Positions 1 to 8,394 of a stretch of 64,000 nucleotides of DNA are shown in pieces. Position numbers and translations under genes: made by a program. How positions within the stretch are numbered: the stretch's first letter is position 1; each line of letters opens with the position of its first letter. The DNA is from Pseudomonadota bacterium (GTDB lineage Bacteria; Pseudomonadota; Alphaproteobacteria; Acetobacterales; Acetobacteraceae), in contig JAJZFA010000030.1 of assembly GCA_021805565.1 (NCBI GenBank), positions 1 to 64,000 on the forward strand. The letters run 5' to 3'. The notes beneath the pieces were generated by a model. That model ran no database searches. It had not been told where the DNA came from and saw nothing but the letters and a program-made list of their open reading frames with translations.

Positions 1-63
1 GGTTGCGCGGATCAACCAACGCCACGAACGCAGACGCGGTGCCATTGACTCCCGCTTCCGCAC

Positions 64-1290
64 TCAGCGACGGGAGGCGCCCTCATGATCGAGCAAAAAA
101 CATGCCAAGTAATTCGACTCTGTCAAATTATGCAGCGCGACGAAAATCTCTCCCAGCGCGCCATCGTCGTATTCGCCCGTCCGCAGAAACAGCTTGTGCC
201 CGCCGACCGACACTTTTTGCGTGTAGCCGCTGCGCCGCCCCGGCAAATCCCGGCGCCGAACGGGCGCGGATGCCACGGCCAGCGGCACCGGACGCGGCGG
301 CATGGCCTGCATGAACGGCGCCACGGCATCGTGCATCGCCGCGTGCGCTGCCGCACCATACAGCGGGATCGGGCAGCCCCCGGCCAGCGCGGTGGCCAGC
401 GCCTCCTCCGCTGTAATGCCGCTGATCCCCAGCCACGCCCGCGCCGCCCGGGTCAATCCGCCGGCATCGCCGATCGCGGAAAACGCCGGAGCGATCCCGC
501 CGGTTTCGCAACCCAGTAAGGCTTCGGCCAATCCCGGCCGGCCGATGCCAGCGGTCGCCCGGTGACGCAGGCCTTCCACGGCCGACGCCGCCGCTCGGGC
601 GGCCTGGGCCGCCTCGGAAAACCCGCGCACGGCCGCATGCGAAGGCGGAGACGGCCAGTCGAACGCGGCCGGACAAATCGAACCTATCACCCGCCCGATC
701 CGGCCGGACGCCGCATCGGCGCGCCCCCGCAGGATCGCCGCCAGACAACGCGCGATGTCGCGCGCCGCCTCTGACGCATAATCGATCCCCAAGGCGGCCA
801 GAAGACCGGCCAGATCGGCCATGCCGATCGCGATCTCCCGCGCGCCAGGGGCGGCGAAACTCAGCGCGATCGCCGCGGTTTCCGCCGCCTCCGCGATATC
901 GGACACGTCGAAATGTCCGTCGCTATCCAGAAACGCCGGCAGGTTCAGCACGAACTCCGGAGCATCGTGGGCTTTCATTCGCCAGACTGCTTCGTGCGGC
1001 GCGCCCCGGCGCAATAGCAAAAGCCGGTGCAGCCGGCCGGCCAATGGCATGTCACAACCCGCGGCGACCGCGGCGGCGGCAATCGGAGCGATCCACGCAT
1101 CGGCCGCCCCGGCCAGACTGACCGGCCCCTTTCCGGGCGCCAGAGCCGCGAGAGCCGATGCCGCCGGATCGTCCCAGGCCGCCGGCAGTGTCACCATCCG
1201 GATCGCCGCATCGGGATCGGCGGACGCCGCGATCCGGCGCATCCGCACGCCATGCCAAATCCGGTGGGGCACTGTTCTGGCTGTCTTCAT
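64..1290 (-). CDS. TSCPD-domain protein related to class II (B12-dependent) ribonucleotide reductase
   Basis: This 408-aa protein has a C-terminal stretch (about residues 345-385) with the signature [20 protein letters not shown], typical of the TSCPD region near the C-terminus of adenosylcobalamin-dependent ribonucleotide reductase NrdJ. The radical and active-site domains of NrdJ (about 1,200 aa) are absent, so it cannot be a complete reductase. The N-terminal 330 residues are Ala/Gly-rich and I recognise no catalytic motif there. After the TSCPD core the sequence departs from the family (the usual LHKEGAAFR continuation is missing) and stops within about 25 residues. I chose the ATG at 1290 because the frame upstream of it covers non-coding-looking sequence and the antisense of NDUFA12. 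The function is unknown; a regulatory or relic NrdJ paralogue is possible. Confidence 0.6.
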   Translation of the reverse strand: MKTARTVPHRIWHGVRMRRIAASADPDAAIRMVTLPAAWDDPAASALAALAPGKGPVSLAGAADAWIAPIAAAAVAAGCDMPLAGRLHRLLLLRRGAPHEAVWRMKAHDAPEFVLNLPAFLDSDGHFDVSDIAEAAETAAIALSFAAPGAREIAIGMADLAGLLAALGIDYASEAARDIARCLAAILRGRADAASGRIGRVIGSICPAAFDWPSPPSHAAVRGFSEAAQAARAAASAVEGLRHRATAGIGRPGLAEALLGCETGGIAPAFSAIGDAGGLTRAARAWLGISGITAEEALATALAGGCPIPLYGAAAHAAMHDAVAPFMQAMPPRPVPLAVASAPVRRRDLPGRRSGYTQKVSVGGHKLFLRTGEYDDGALGEIFVALHNLTESNYLACFLLDHEGASRR

Positions 1291-1464
1291 AGCCAGGATG
1301 TTATGCGACACCGCGCAGGCCAGGTAGCCTATTGTGTGGCGAAACTGGGGACAGTCCGCAAAATGTTGTGGATAACCGATTCTCTCCGGAATGTTCGCAC
1401 TGCGGCGGCGAGGCCCCGTCGCAGTGGCTGGACCAAACCGCGAGGCGTGCGTATATGACGGCAT

Positions 1465-1818
1465 ATGAATATCGGCACATGGCTGTTCACCAGATTTAAA
1501 GGTCTCCGGATCGGTAGCGATGCGGCGGGCAATATTTACTATGAGGAAAAGCGGCAGCGGCCGGGCAGCCTGCGCAACAGGCGTTGGGTCGCCTACGCCG
1601 GCGTTGCCGAAGCCAGCGCCATTCCCCCCGAATGGCATGCCTGGATGCACTACACCACCGATGCGCCATTGCCCGATACCGGCCGCAAGTTCTGGCAGAA
1701 GCCGCATCTGGCGAACGCCACGGGTTCGGCCACCAGTTACCGGCCGCCCGGCCACGATTACGAAGGGGGCCATCGCGCCCCGGCCACGGGCGATTACGAA
1801 GCCTGGACTCCGGGTTAG
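1465..1818 (+). CDS. NADH:ubiquinone oxidoreductase NDUFA12-family accessory subunit
   Basis: The 117-aa protein is the alphaproteobacterial homologue of the mitochondrial complex I accessory subunit NDUFA12 (B17.2). Family hallmarks are visible: a G-x-D-x-x-G-N-x-Y-Y-E segment near residues 16-27, then R-R-W-V-x-Y and the P-P-E-W-H-x-W-x-H block in the middle, and a short Pro/Gly-rich tail. The length is normal. The protein binds the peripheral arm of complex I at the cytoplasmic face of the inner membrane. It opens a compact same-strand operon with mlaD 7 bp downstream; NDUFA12 - mlaD - DUF2155 is a recurrent order in Alphaproteobacteria. Confidence 0.93.
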   Translation: MNIGTWLFTRFKGLRIGSDAAGNIYYEEKRQRPGSLRNRRWVAYAGVAEASAIPPEWHAWMHYTTDAPLPDTGRKFWQKPHLANATGSATSYRPPGHDYEGGHRAPATGDYEAWTPG

Positions 1819-1825
1819 CATCGCG

Positions 1826-2368
1826 ATGAGTCGTCATGGTGTCGCGGAAACACTGACCGGCGCGGTCGTGCTTGTCATAGCCGGCGGGTTCCTCGCCTTT
1901 ACCGCCGCTCACTCCGGCCTTTCGGCCGCGACAGGCTACACGTTGCACGCCCGGTTCGACAGTGTCGCCGGCCTTCCGGTCGGTGGCGACGTCCGCATGG
2001 CCGGTGTCAAGGTCGGTTCGGTGACAGACGAGCAGATCGATCCAAAGACGTTTACCGCCGTCGTCTCCATGACGGTGCGGAACGACATTCAGTTGCCCAA
2101 AGACTCTTCGGCGTCGATTGTCAGCGAAAGCCTGTTGGGCGGCAATTATATCTCGCTGGCGCCAGGGGGCAGCGAGACGGACCTGAAACCCGGCCAGACG
2201 ATCACCATCACCCAGTCGGCGGTCAACCTGGAACAACTGCTGGGTAAGTTCATTTTCAGCGTCACGACGCTGAACGGGCCCAAGGACGGGGCTGCGAAAG
2301 ACGGGGCTGCGAAAGATGGGGCCGATAAAGCGGGCGCGGGCGGCGCACTGGCGCCGCTGCCAAAATGA
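1826..2368 (+). CDS. mlaD: MlaD-family lipid-transport periplasmic protein
   Basis: The 180-aa protein has an N-terminal uncleaved membrane anchor (residues about 10-30) followed by an MCE domain: [20 protein letters not shown], then the V-G-S-V-x-D segment and the terminal G-x-N-Y-I-S-L-x-P-G-G motif. MlaD hexamers form the periplasmic channel of the MlaFEDB phospholipid transporter that keeps outer-membrane lipid asymmetry. The C-terminus ends in a low-complexity tail made of a roughly 5-residue KDGAA repeat, encoded by near-identical 15-bp units at about 2281-2330. The start is the ATG 7 bp after the NDUFA12 stop. The other Mla genes are not in the window, which is usual when mlaD sits with NDUFA12. 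Confidence 0.88.
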   Translation: MSRHGVAETLTGAVVLVIAGGFLAFTAAHSGLSAATGYTLHARFDSVAGLPVGGDVRMAGVKVGSVTDEQIDPKTFTAVVSMTVRNDIQLPKDSSASIVSESLLGGNYISLAPGGSETDLKPGQTITITQSAVNLEQLLGKFIFSVTTLNGPKDGAAKDGAAKDGADKAGAGGALAPLPK

Positions 2369-2586
2369 TCCCGGCGCCCCCCACCCATTGGGCCGGCCTC
2401 GATGGCAATGCGGTGGGTTGCCGGGAAAAACTCAGGATGCTGGCTGAAAACTACGCCGAGGTGTCGCAGGTGCTTCGCGATGCATTCGACGACGCCATCT
2501 TGATGGGCGTGAATGAGCAGGCGATGCGTCAGATCCTGGCCGATATCGTCACCGGGCTGGATTCGCCGAAGCGTCCCGCCGGATGA
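2365..2586 (+). CDS. Small conserved-position hypothetical protein (73 aa)
   Basis: This 73-aa reading frame starts in an ATGA overlap with the mlaD stop and itself ends in an ATGA overlap with the DUF2155 gene, so it is very likely translated by coupling. The product is soluble, mostly helical in appearance and acidic in its middle (L-R-D-A-F-D-D-A-I-L-M). It has no signal peptide or membrane segment. I do not recognise a domain. Support for it being real is positional: overlaps on both sides inside a tight operon and codon composition like its neighbours. Confidence 0.65.
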   Translation: MIPAPPTHWAGLDGNAVGCREKLRMLAENYAEVSQVLRDAFDDAILMGVNEQAMRQILADIVTGLDSPKRPAG

Positions 2587-3179
2587 GGCCCGCATGGCTC
2601 GTCTTGGCGGGATCGCTGGCCGCCCTGTCCGCGCGGGGACAGAACGCACCCGTCCAGCCGCCGGATTTGCCGCCGCTGCAGCAACAGATGCAGCAACCTG
2701 GATCGCAAACCGTGCCGAGGGCAACCGTGCCCCAAACATCCTTGGTTCCCCTGGCACCCATTGTTCCCCTGGCACCCACGGTTCCCTTGGCACCCCGGGT
2801 TGCCCCGGCACCGGATACACCGGACCAGGCCGGTCGCGATCCGGCCGCACCCACCGAACCGCCGGCGACCTTCGACCGGCCCAATGTCTGGCTGCCCGCC
2901 GGCGTGGCAAAGCTGCAGGCCTTGGACAAGGTCAATGCCAAGGCCGCCGAACTGACGATCGATGTCGGTAAGACCGCCACATTCGGTTCGCTGACGATTG
3001 CCGTGAAAGCCTGCGCGATCCGCCCGCCGGATCAGCCCGCCGACGCCGCCGCGTATCTCGACGTGACCGACAGCCATGCCGGCACCCCCGGTTTCCAGGG
3101 CTGGATGCTGCAGGAGGAACCCTCGGTCTCGATGATGCAAAATCCCGTGTACGATATTCGTGTGGCCGGCTGTAGCTAG
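2583..3179 (+). CDS. Secreted DUF2155-family protein
   Basis: The 198-aa protein has a short signal peptide, a Pro/Gln-rich linker and a C-terminal DUF2155 domain (about residues 110-198). The domain shows the typical A-K-x-x-x-L-T-I-D-V-G-x-x-A-x-F-G-S-L motif, then an A-C-A-I-R-P-P-D segment, G-W-M-L and a closing NPVYDIRVAGC. The linker carries three copies of a hexapeptide VPLAPx encoded by an 18-bp tandem repeat at about 2745-2800, probably a slippage product. The function of the family is unknown; it is periplasmic and is regularly found beside mlaD and NDUFA12 in Alphaproteobacteria. It starts in an ATGA overlap with the preceding small gene. Confidence 0.87.
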   Translation: MRPAWLVLAGSLAALSARGQNAPVQPPDLPPLQQQMQQPGSQTVPRATVPQTSLVPLAPIVPLAPTVPLAPRVAPAPDTPDQAGRDPAAPTEPPATFDRPNVWLPAGVAKLQALDKVNAKAAELTIDVGKTATFGSLTIAVKACAIRPPDQPADAAAYLDVTDSHAGTPGFQGWMLQEEPSVSMMQNPVYDIRVAGCS

Positions 3180-3181
3180 CG

Positions 3182-3907
3182 ATGGACGCATTGCCGCTCT
3201 TCTCTCGCGCCGCCTTGCTGCTCGACATGGACGGCACCCTTCTCGATCTGGCGTCGGCACCCGATGCGGTGGTCGTGGCCGATGGATTGACCGGCGTGCT
3301 GGCCGCTTTGCGCGATGCCCTGGGCGGGGCATTGGCGATCGTCACCGGACGGCCGGTCGAAACCGTGGACCGATTATTGGGCGACGCACCCTGGGCCGTC
3401 GCGGGCGAGCACGGCGGCGCGATCCGCCACCGCCCCGGTGCCGCGACCGAACGCCCCGATCTGCCGGCGCCGCCGCCGTCCTGGCTCGACGAGGCGGAAA
3501 CCCTGGTGCAGGCGTTCCCCGGTGCCCTGCTGGAACGCAAGGCGCGCGGGTTTGCACTGCATTACCGTCAGGCGCCCGAAGCGCGCGAACCGTTCCGCTC
3601 CGCCATGGCTTCCCTGGTGGCTTCGGCGAACGGGTTCGAACTTCATCCCGCGCATATGCTGTGGGAAATCCGGCCTGCCGGTGCCGACAAAGGGCATGCC
3701 GTCGCGGCCCTGATGGCTCGTTTGCCCTTCGCCGGACGCCTGCCGGTTTTTATCGGCGATGACGTCACCGACGAAGACGGCATGCGGGCATGCAGGACGT
3801 TTGGCGGTTCGGGATTCCGCGTCGATGAGACGTTCCGCGATCCGGCCGGTGTTCGGGCCTGGCTGCGGCGGTCGGCCGAACAGCGCGACTGGGGGACATT
3901 TCCCTGA
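3182..3907 (+). CDS. otsB: Trehalose-6-phosphate phosphatase
   Basis: This 241-aa HAD-superfamily phosphatase would remove phosphate from trehalose-6-phosphate to give trehalose, an osmoprotectant. Motif I is LLDMDGTLLD (nucleophile Asp at about residue 15), followed by IVTGRP, the A-G-E-H-G-G segment of the OtsB cap region, and motif IV FIGDDVTDEDG (about 195-205) with the Asp residues that bind Mg2+. The length is normal for OtsB. It starts 2 bp after the DUF2155 stop, so it belongs to the same operon. The partner synthase otsA is not in the window. Confidence 0.9.
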   Translation: MDALPLFSRAALLLDMDGTLLDLASAPDAVVVADGLTGVLAALRDALGGALAIVTGRPVETVDRLLGDAPWAVAGEHGGAIRHRPGAATERPDLPAPPPSWLDEAETLVQAFPGALLERKARGFALHYRQAPEAREPFRSAMASLVASANGFELHPAHMLWEIRPAGADKGHAVAALMARLPFAGRLPVFIGDDVTDEDGMRACRTFGGSGFRVDETFRDPAGVRAWLRRSAEQRDWGTFP

Positions 3908-3924
3908 AAATTGGCGACTTCGAT

Positions 3925-4641
3925 GTGCTGTCATTCGACTGCTACGGCACCCTGATCGATTGGGAAAGTGGCTTGTACGATGCCCTGGCGCCGCTTCGGG
4001 TCCGAACCGGCACGGCCCTGTCGCGCGATGCGGTGCTGGAAGCCTTCGCTCGGCTGGAATCCCGCCAGCAGGCGACAACACCCGCCCTGCCTTACCCCGT
4101 CCTGCTGGCCGAGGTGCATGGCCAGCTCGCGACAGAATGGGGCGTGACGCGCGACACGGCCGAAGACGCCGCGTTCGGCGCATCGGTCGGCGACTGGCCG
4201 GCATTCGCCGATACCGTCGAGTCGCTGCGTTACTTGCAGCGCCATTTCCGGCTCGCGATCCTGTCGAACGTGGACCGAACCAGTTTCCGGGCCACGAACC
4301 GGCGCCTGGGCGTCGAATTCGGCACAATCCTAACCGCGCAGGATATCGGCGTCTATAAGCCCGATCCGCGCACCTTTGCCTGTCTGCTGGACCGGATGCG
4401 GCATCAGGGCACACCGAGCGGGAAAATTCTGCACGTCGCGCAGAGCCTGTTTCATGACCATGGTCCGGCGCAGGCGGCCGGTCTGGCCTCTGCCTGGATC
4501 GACCGGCGCCATGCCGTGGGCGGTTCGGGTGCGACGGCGCGGGTGCCTGTGGGTGTACGCTACGATTTCCGGTTCGTCAGCCTGGCCGCGCTGGCGGACG
4601 CCCATCGGGCGGAGGTTCGCCAAGGGGTTGCCCGACAATAA
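3925..4641 (+). CDS. Haloacid dehalogenase type II (HAD-IA)
   Basis: The protein is a type II 2-haloacid dehalogenase-like HAD enzyme. Motif I is SFDCYGTLIDWE, motif II ILSNVD, motif III G-V-Y-K-P-D-P-R, and motif IV lies in HVAQSLFHDHGPAQAAGL. Such enzymes hydrolyse short 2-haloalkanoates, though many relatives have other phosphatase-like substrates. The start is uncertain. GTG 3925 is the first conventional start, but family members begin with about seven more residues (M-K-x-x-D-F-x-V-L), and those are encoded if translation starts at CTG 3904, which overlaps the otsB stop as CTGA. The stop codon lies inside the first hairpin of a dispersed repeat. Confidence 0.85.
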   Translation: MLSFDCYGTLIDWESGLYDALAPLRVRTGTALSRDAVLEAFARLESRQQATTPALPYPVLLAEVHGQLATEWGVTRDTAEDAAFGASVGDWPAFADTVESLRYLQRHFRLAILSNVDRTSFRATNRRLGVEFGTILTAQDIGVYKPDPRTFACLLDRMRHQGTPSGKILHVAQSLFHDHGPAQAAGLASAWIDRRHAVGGSGATARVPVGVRYDFRFVSLAALADAHRAEVRQGVARQ

Positions 4642-4737
4642 TCGCTGCGAGCGACAGCGTCGGACAACCCCTAAGCTTATGTTTTGCAAAATAATTTTTC
4701 TGGCGGGCCGGCGCACTTATTGGCCAGATTTGCCTAA
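4623..4737. repeat. Dispersed double-hairpin repeat, copy A
   Basis: This is a copy of a roughly 115-bp element seen several times in the window. Hairpin 1 pairs 4623-4636 with 4659-4672 (14 bp, one mismatch). Hairpin 2 pairs the TCTGGC segment near 4699-4704 with GCCAGA near 4723-4728, and GCAAA with TTTGC outside it. The conserved CCTAAGCTTATGTTTTGCA linker joins them. It lies between convergent genes, and the TAA stop of the dehalogenase gene (4639-4641) falls in the loop of hairpin 1. Confidence 0.8.
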
Positions 4738-4768
4738 ACCGGCACGGACGGCCGTACCGGTCCGGCGA

Positions 4769-5101
4769 TCAATCGTCGTCGTCCTCGCCGCGTCCATAAA
4801 CAACCGGTGGGGCATAATACGCCGGCGGCGGCGCCTGATAATACCCCGGCGATCCGTAGCCGTACGGGCTGTACGCGGCCGGCGGGGGCGCATATCCGTA
4901 CCCTCCGTAGCCACCGCCCTCGCCTTCTCCGCCGCGCCAACCGCCGTCACCGCCGCCGTCTCCGCCACGCCAGCCGCCGCCGTCTCCGCCGCGCCAGCCG
5001 CCGCCGTCGCCGCCGCGCCAGCCATCCGCCATTGCACTACCCGCCGCCGTTGCAATTGCAAGCGCGAACAGACCCGCGATCAAACCAGGATAATGCCGCA
5101 T
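4769..5101 (-). CDS. Secreted glycine/tyrosine-rich repeat protein
   Basis: The 110-aa product has a signal peptide (MRHYPGLIAGLFALAIATAA, cleavage probably after A-M-A-D). Then come about five copies of an octapeptide rich in Gly, Trp, Arg and Asp (consensus G-G-D-G-G-G-W-R), a Pro/Tyr/Gly-rich stretch, and an acidic E-D-D-D-D tail. I chose the ATG at 5101 because a GAGGGAG ribosome-binding site lies 8 bp upstream; a start ten codons earlier would put residues before the signal peptide. The function is unknown. The composition suggests an unstructured envelope or surface protein. The repeat DNA is a near-perfect 24-bp tandem array at about 4944-5035. Confidence 0.7.
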   Translation of the reverse strand: MRHYPGLIAGLFALAIATAAGSAMADGWRGGDGGGWRGGDGGGWRGGDGGGDGGWRGGEGEGGGYGGYGYAPPPAAYSPYGYGSPGYYQAPPPAYYAPPVVYGRGEDDDD

Positions 5102-5312
5102 TATGATCTCCCTCGATCCGGAAATTAGCAACCATCAGTGTGACTACTCTGCGACTTGGGCGCAATGATGGCCGCCCGGCGGCGATGGAGAGCCAGTCCG
5201 CCCGGGGCCGTACGATCGTGCCCGGCAATAGCCGCATGTGGCGATTATTATCGCGCAGTCCCTGAACGCGGTATCGGCGGCAACAACCCGGTTCGGCATG
5301 GATCGCCGAGCA

Positions 5313-6263
5313 TTATAGCATGTGGCGGAGCGTTCCCAGGCCGCGTTTCGGACCTTTCAGCGGCATGCCCATGATTTCGCGCATGATCTCGCGCAGGGTC
5401 GCGTCGCCTGGGCTGCTGGGGGTTTCGGCGCTCAACCACGTCTCAAAAGCCACGCCCTGAGGATCTATCTTATTTTCCGAGACGTATTCCCCCGGCGCGG
5501 CCAGTCTGGCCATTCGATCCGCCGCCGCCGTCATCGCCGCGCCGACCAGGCCGTTGACCGCAAGCCGGGTCTGGTAGTCCGCCGGGGTCAGAGTCGTGGT
5601 GCCGAGCAGGGTCGCGTGCAGGGTTGGGCGTTTCCGCGCTTTGGGGCGGAGGGCGTTCATTTGCGTCTCAAAAGCCGTGTTGTGAGATTTTGTCGCAATT
5701 TCCGGGACGATTGTCGCCGGCACGGCCGCCGGACGGGCCACGGGGGCCACGGCCGGACGGGTAACCGGCGCCCGGTGTGGCCGCACCGGTTCGGCCGGTT
5801 CGGCGCCGGGCTGGGCCAGCACCACATCCAGCATCGATCGTTCGGCGATATACCGCGCCCAGGCGTCCTCATTCGCCGTCGCGGGATTGGCATCGCGCTT
5901 GCGGCGTTCGGACTGCGCCCGCCGCAGCCGGGCGTGCACCGACAGCCATAGCCGCATCATCGATGCGTATTGCCGGTTCAGTTTTGCCACCAATGCGGAG
6001 TCATGGTCGTGCTTGTGGACCAGCCGCAGCACATCCTCCGCCTGGGCGCGGGCGGCGATGCAGTGGGCGGCGATATCGGCCTCATCGGCGTTGACCGGTG
6101 CCAGCGATGCGACCTTGGCGATGGCGGTCAGATCCCTGGCGCGTCGTCCGGCGGGTGTGTCGTCCAGCGGCGGCGGCAACAGGGCCGTCAGGGTATAGGC
6201 GAGCTGGTAGTACAGCGTCGGCATGAGGTCGATGGCGGAACGGGGCGGGGGCGAGGTTTCCAT
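5313..6263 (-). CDS. Hypothetical protein, 316 aa
   Basis: I do not recognise this protein. The N-terminal two thirds look helical and charged (repeated R-R, A-R-A-Q-A-E-D, R-L-R-R-A-Q-S-E-R-R-K-R), consistent with a coiled-coil or DNA/RNA-interacting region. A Pro/Ala/Val-rich linker follows (about residues 160-195), then a basic segment R-P-K-A-R-K-R and a C-terminal helical part ending in G-P-K-R-G-L-G. There is no signal peptide or membrane segment. It stands alone: 211 bp separate it from the Gly-rich gene and 323 bp from the ClC gene. No good ribosome-binding site sits before ATG 6263, so the start is uncertain. Confidence 0.6.
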   Translation of the reverse strand: METSPPPRSAIDLMPTLYYQLAYTLTALLPPPLDDTPAGRRARDLTAIAKVASLAPVNADEADIAAHCIAARAQAEDVLRLVHKHDHDSALVAKLNRQYASMMRLWLSVHARLRRAQSERRKRDANPATANEDAWARYIAERSMLDVVLAQPGAEPAEPVRPHRAPVTRPAVAPVARPAAVPATIVPEIATKSHNTAFETQMNALRPKARKRPTLHATLLGTTTLTPADYQTRLAVNGLVGAAMTAAADRMARLAAPGEYVSENKIDPQGVAFETWLSAETPSSPGDATLREIMREIMGMPLKGPKRGLGTLRHML

Positions 6264-6442
6264 TCCTGGAAAATTAGGCTACATTAGGAAATATGTCAAT
6301 AACCGTGGAAAGTGGTGCTTGGGAAAGTCTGTTGGCGAGGCAAGGCGGTACGTTGCGGCGTTATCAATAATGTGTGATGCTTTTCCCCGTTGTCACAACT
6401 TGACCCGGCGCCGCGCGATTGTCTGCCGTTCCGCCCCCGAAG

Positions 6443-6563
6443 GTGCGGGTGGGCGGGCCAAGCCTGGCCATGACGCGGGACAAAAATCGCCGCCGGGCAC
6501 AGGGTTGGAACAGGCAATCGTTCGACCGCCTTCGCCCGATTGCTGCCGGAGCCTGCCGGCGCC
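6443..6563. repeat. Dispersed intergenic repeat family 2, copy 1
   Basis: This is a roughly 120-bp intergenic sequence with a second copy at 44391-44513. Shared parts in order are GGGTGG-CGGG-CAAGCC-GGCCATGAC, then GACAAAAA-CGCCGCCG, then TTCGACCGCC and CCCGATTGC, and a GGCGCCG end. The first part is a short palindrome (GGCCGGGACAAGCCCGGCC in the other copy), a motif common in intergenic DNA of Alphaproteobacteria. The rest of the 6264-6586 gap shows no gene. Confidence 0.6.
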
Positions 6564-6586
6564 GCGGTCGCGAACACTGGGCTTGC

Positions 6587-8383
6587 TTATGACACGTGGG
6601 ATATCGCTGCCGAACGTTCGGCCGAACCGGACCCCCACAGGCGTTCGCGGTCTTGTTCCTCGGCTGCCACGCGCTGTCTGACCCTCAACAGGTCCTTCCG
6701 CGCCAGAAGCCCCACCACGCGGCCATCCTGGCGGGAGACCACCGGCACCCGCCCCGTTCCGGCCCGTACCATCCGGTCGGCGACGACCGCGGCGGTTTCA
6801 TCGGGATAGGCGATCGTCGGGTTCGCATCGCCGGCCGCGCCGCCGATCGTGTCTTCGGGCGGCGCGCGCATCCAATCCAGCACGTTGGCCCGCGACACCA
6901 TGCCGGCAAGGCGACCGCTGGCATCGGTTACCGGATAGGATTTATGACGCGGTTCGGCGGCCGTGAAGAAGGCGATGGCCGCGGCGACCGTCATGCTGGC
7001 CGGCAGGGTATCGACCGGCGTTGCCATCACCTCCCGCACCGCGGTCAGCGCGAACGGATCCGCGTTGTATTCGCGCACGATATGGTGGCCGCGCCGGGCT
7101 ATTTTCTCGGTCAGGATGGATCGCTTCAGCAGCAGCGCGGTGACCGCGTAACTGGTCACGCACGCGGCGAACAGCGGCAGTATGGCGCCGAAATCGCCGG
7201 TCAGTTCCACCGCGAACAGCGCGGCGGTCAGCGGCGCGCGCATCGTGCCGCCCATCATCGCCGCCATGCCCAGCAAGGCCCAGAAACCGGGACCGGCACC
7301 GGGCAAAACGGTGCCGGCCAGGGCGCCCAGCGCGCCGCCCATGATCAACAGCGGCGCCAGCACGCCGCCGGACGTGCCCGACCCGAGCGCCACCGCCCAG
7401 ATGACGGATTTGACGACCAGCAGCAGCAGCACCGCCTGAACGGCGAGGTGCCCGTCCAGCAAGTGAGCGATATTGGCATAGCCCACGCCCAGCGCCGATG
7501 GGTCGATGACGCCGCCGATGCCGACAACCACGGCGCCAAGGGCGGGCCACCACATCCAGTGCAGGCGCACATGGCCGAACACATCCTCGGTGCCATACAC
7601 CATCGCGGTCAGAATACCCGACCCCAGGCCGCACAGCAGGCCGATGGCGACCCAGCCGGCGACAAATTCGGGGAGCATCGGGGTAGTACCGGCATGCGGG
7701 AACAGCGGCACGTTTGGCAGGATGCCGCCGCGTTCAATCGCCGCGGTGACGCAAGCAACCACGACGGGGATGAAACTGCGCGGCTTCCACTCGAACAGCA
7801 GCAACTCGACCGCCAACAATACCGCGGCGACCGGGGTGCCGAACACCGCCGTCATACCCGCGGCGGCGCCGGCGACCAGCAGCACCTTGCGCTCCGATGC
7901 CGTCATGTGAAAAAGCTGTGCGAACAGCGACCCGATGGCGCCCCCGGTCATGATGATCGGGCCTTCCGCGCCAAACGGGCCGCCGGTGCCGATCGATATC
8001 GCCGAGGACAGCGGTTTCAGGATCGCCACCTTCAGGCCAATGCGGCTGCGGCCGATCAGGATTGCCTCCAGTGCTTCGGGGATGCCGTGGCCGCGGATTT
8101 TTTCCGACCCGTACCGAGCCATCAGGCCGATGATGAGCGCGCCGGCGACGGGTATCGGGATGGACGCGAGACCGAGACTGGCGCCGGTGAGCTCGCGGGG
8201 GACGAACGAGAATGCGTGGAAATAGGCGATGTTGGTGCACAGCGCGATCAGCCGCAGCAGAATCCAGGCCGAGGCGACACCGCCGGTGCCCACGATGACC
8301 GCCATGGCGGCCAGCAACAGGACGCGCGTGTCCACGGTAAAATCGCCCGGCGCAACGGTTTCCGCCCGTGCTGGGATATTCAT
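6587..8383 (-). CDS. ClC-family chloride channel/antiporter with CBS domains
   Basis: The 598-aa inner-membrane protein has an N-terminal voltage-gated chloride channel domain (about residues 20-430) and two C-terminal CBS domains (about 450-580). ClC selectivity motifs are visible: GHGIPEALE (GSGIP position), GPFGAEGP around residue 140 with the gating Glu retained, and G-S-G-T-S-G-G-V-L-A-P for the GxFxP motif. It would move Cl- or another small anion, possibly in exchange for H+; the CBS pair may sense a nucleotide. The start is ATG 8383. It is divergent from a MarR gene, and the 64-bp spacer holds an inverted repeat that may control both. Confidence 0.92.
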   Translation of the reverse strand: MNIPARAETVAPGDFTVDTRVLLLAAMAVIVGTGGVASAWILLRLIALCTNIAYFHAFSFVPRELTGASLGLASIPIPVAGALIIGLMARYGSEKIRGHGIPEALEAILIGRSRIGLKVAILKPLSSAISIGTGGPFGAEGPIIMTGGAIGSLFAQLFHMTASERKVLLVAGAAAGMTAVFGTPVAAVLLAVELLLFEWKPRSFIPVVVACVTAAIERGGILPNVPLFPHAGTTPMLPEFVAGWVAIGLLCGLGSGILTAMVYGTEDVFGHVRLHWMWWPALGAVVVGIGGVIDPSALGVGYANIAHLLDGHLAVQAVLLLLVVKSVIWAVALGSGTSGGVLAPLLIMGGALGALAGTVLPGAGPGFWALLGMAAMMGGTMRAPLTAALFAVELTGDFGAILPLFAACVTSYAVTALLLKRSILTEKIARRGHHIVREYNADPFALTAVREVMATPVDTLPASMTVAAAIAFFTAAEPRHKSYPVTDASGRLAGMVSRANVLDWMRAPPEDTIGGAAGDANPTIAYPDETAAVVADRMVRAGTGRVPVVSRQDGRVVGLLARKDLLRVRQRVAAEEQDRERLWGSGSAERSAAISHVS

Positions 8384-8394
8384 AAGTCACTCCA

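Noticed and set aside
1-63. Possible end or start of another gene at the left edge
   Set aside because: Only 63 bp are visible; no frame shows a recognisable motif, so no feature is called.
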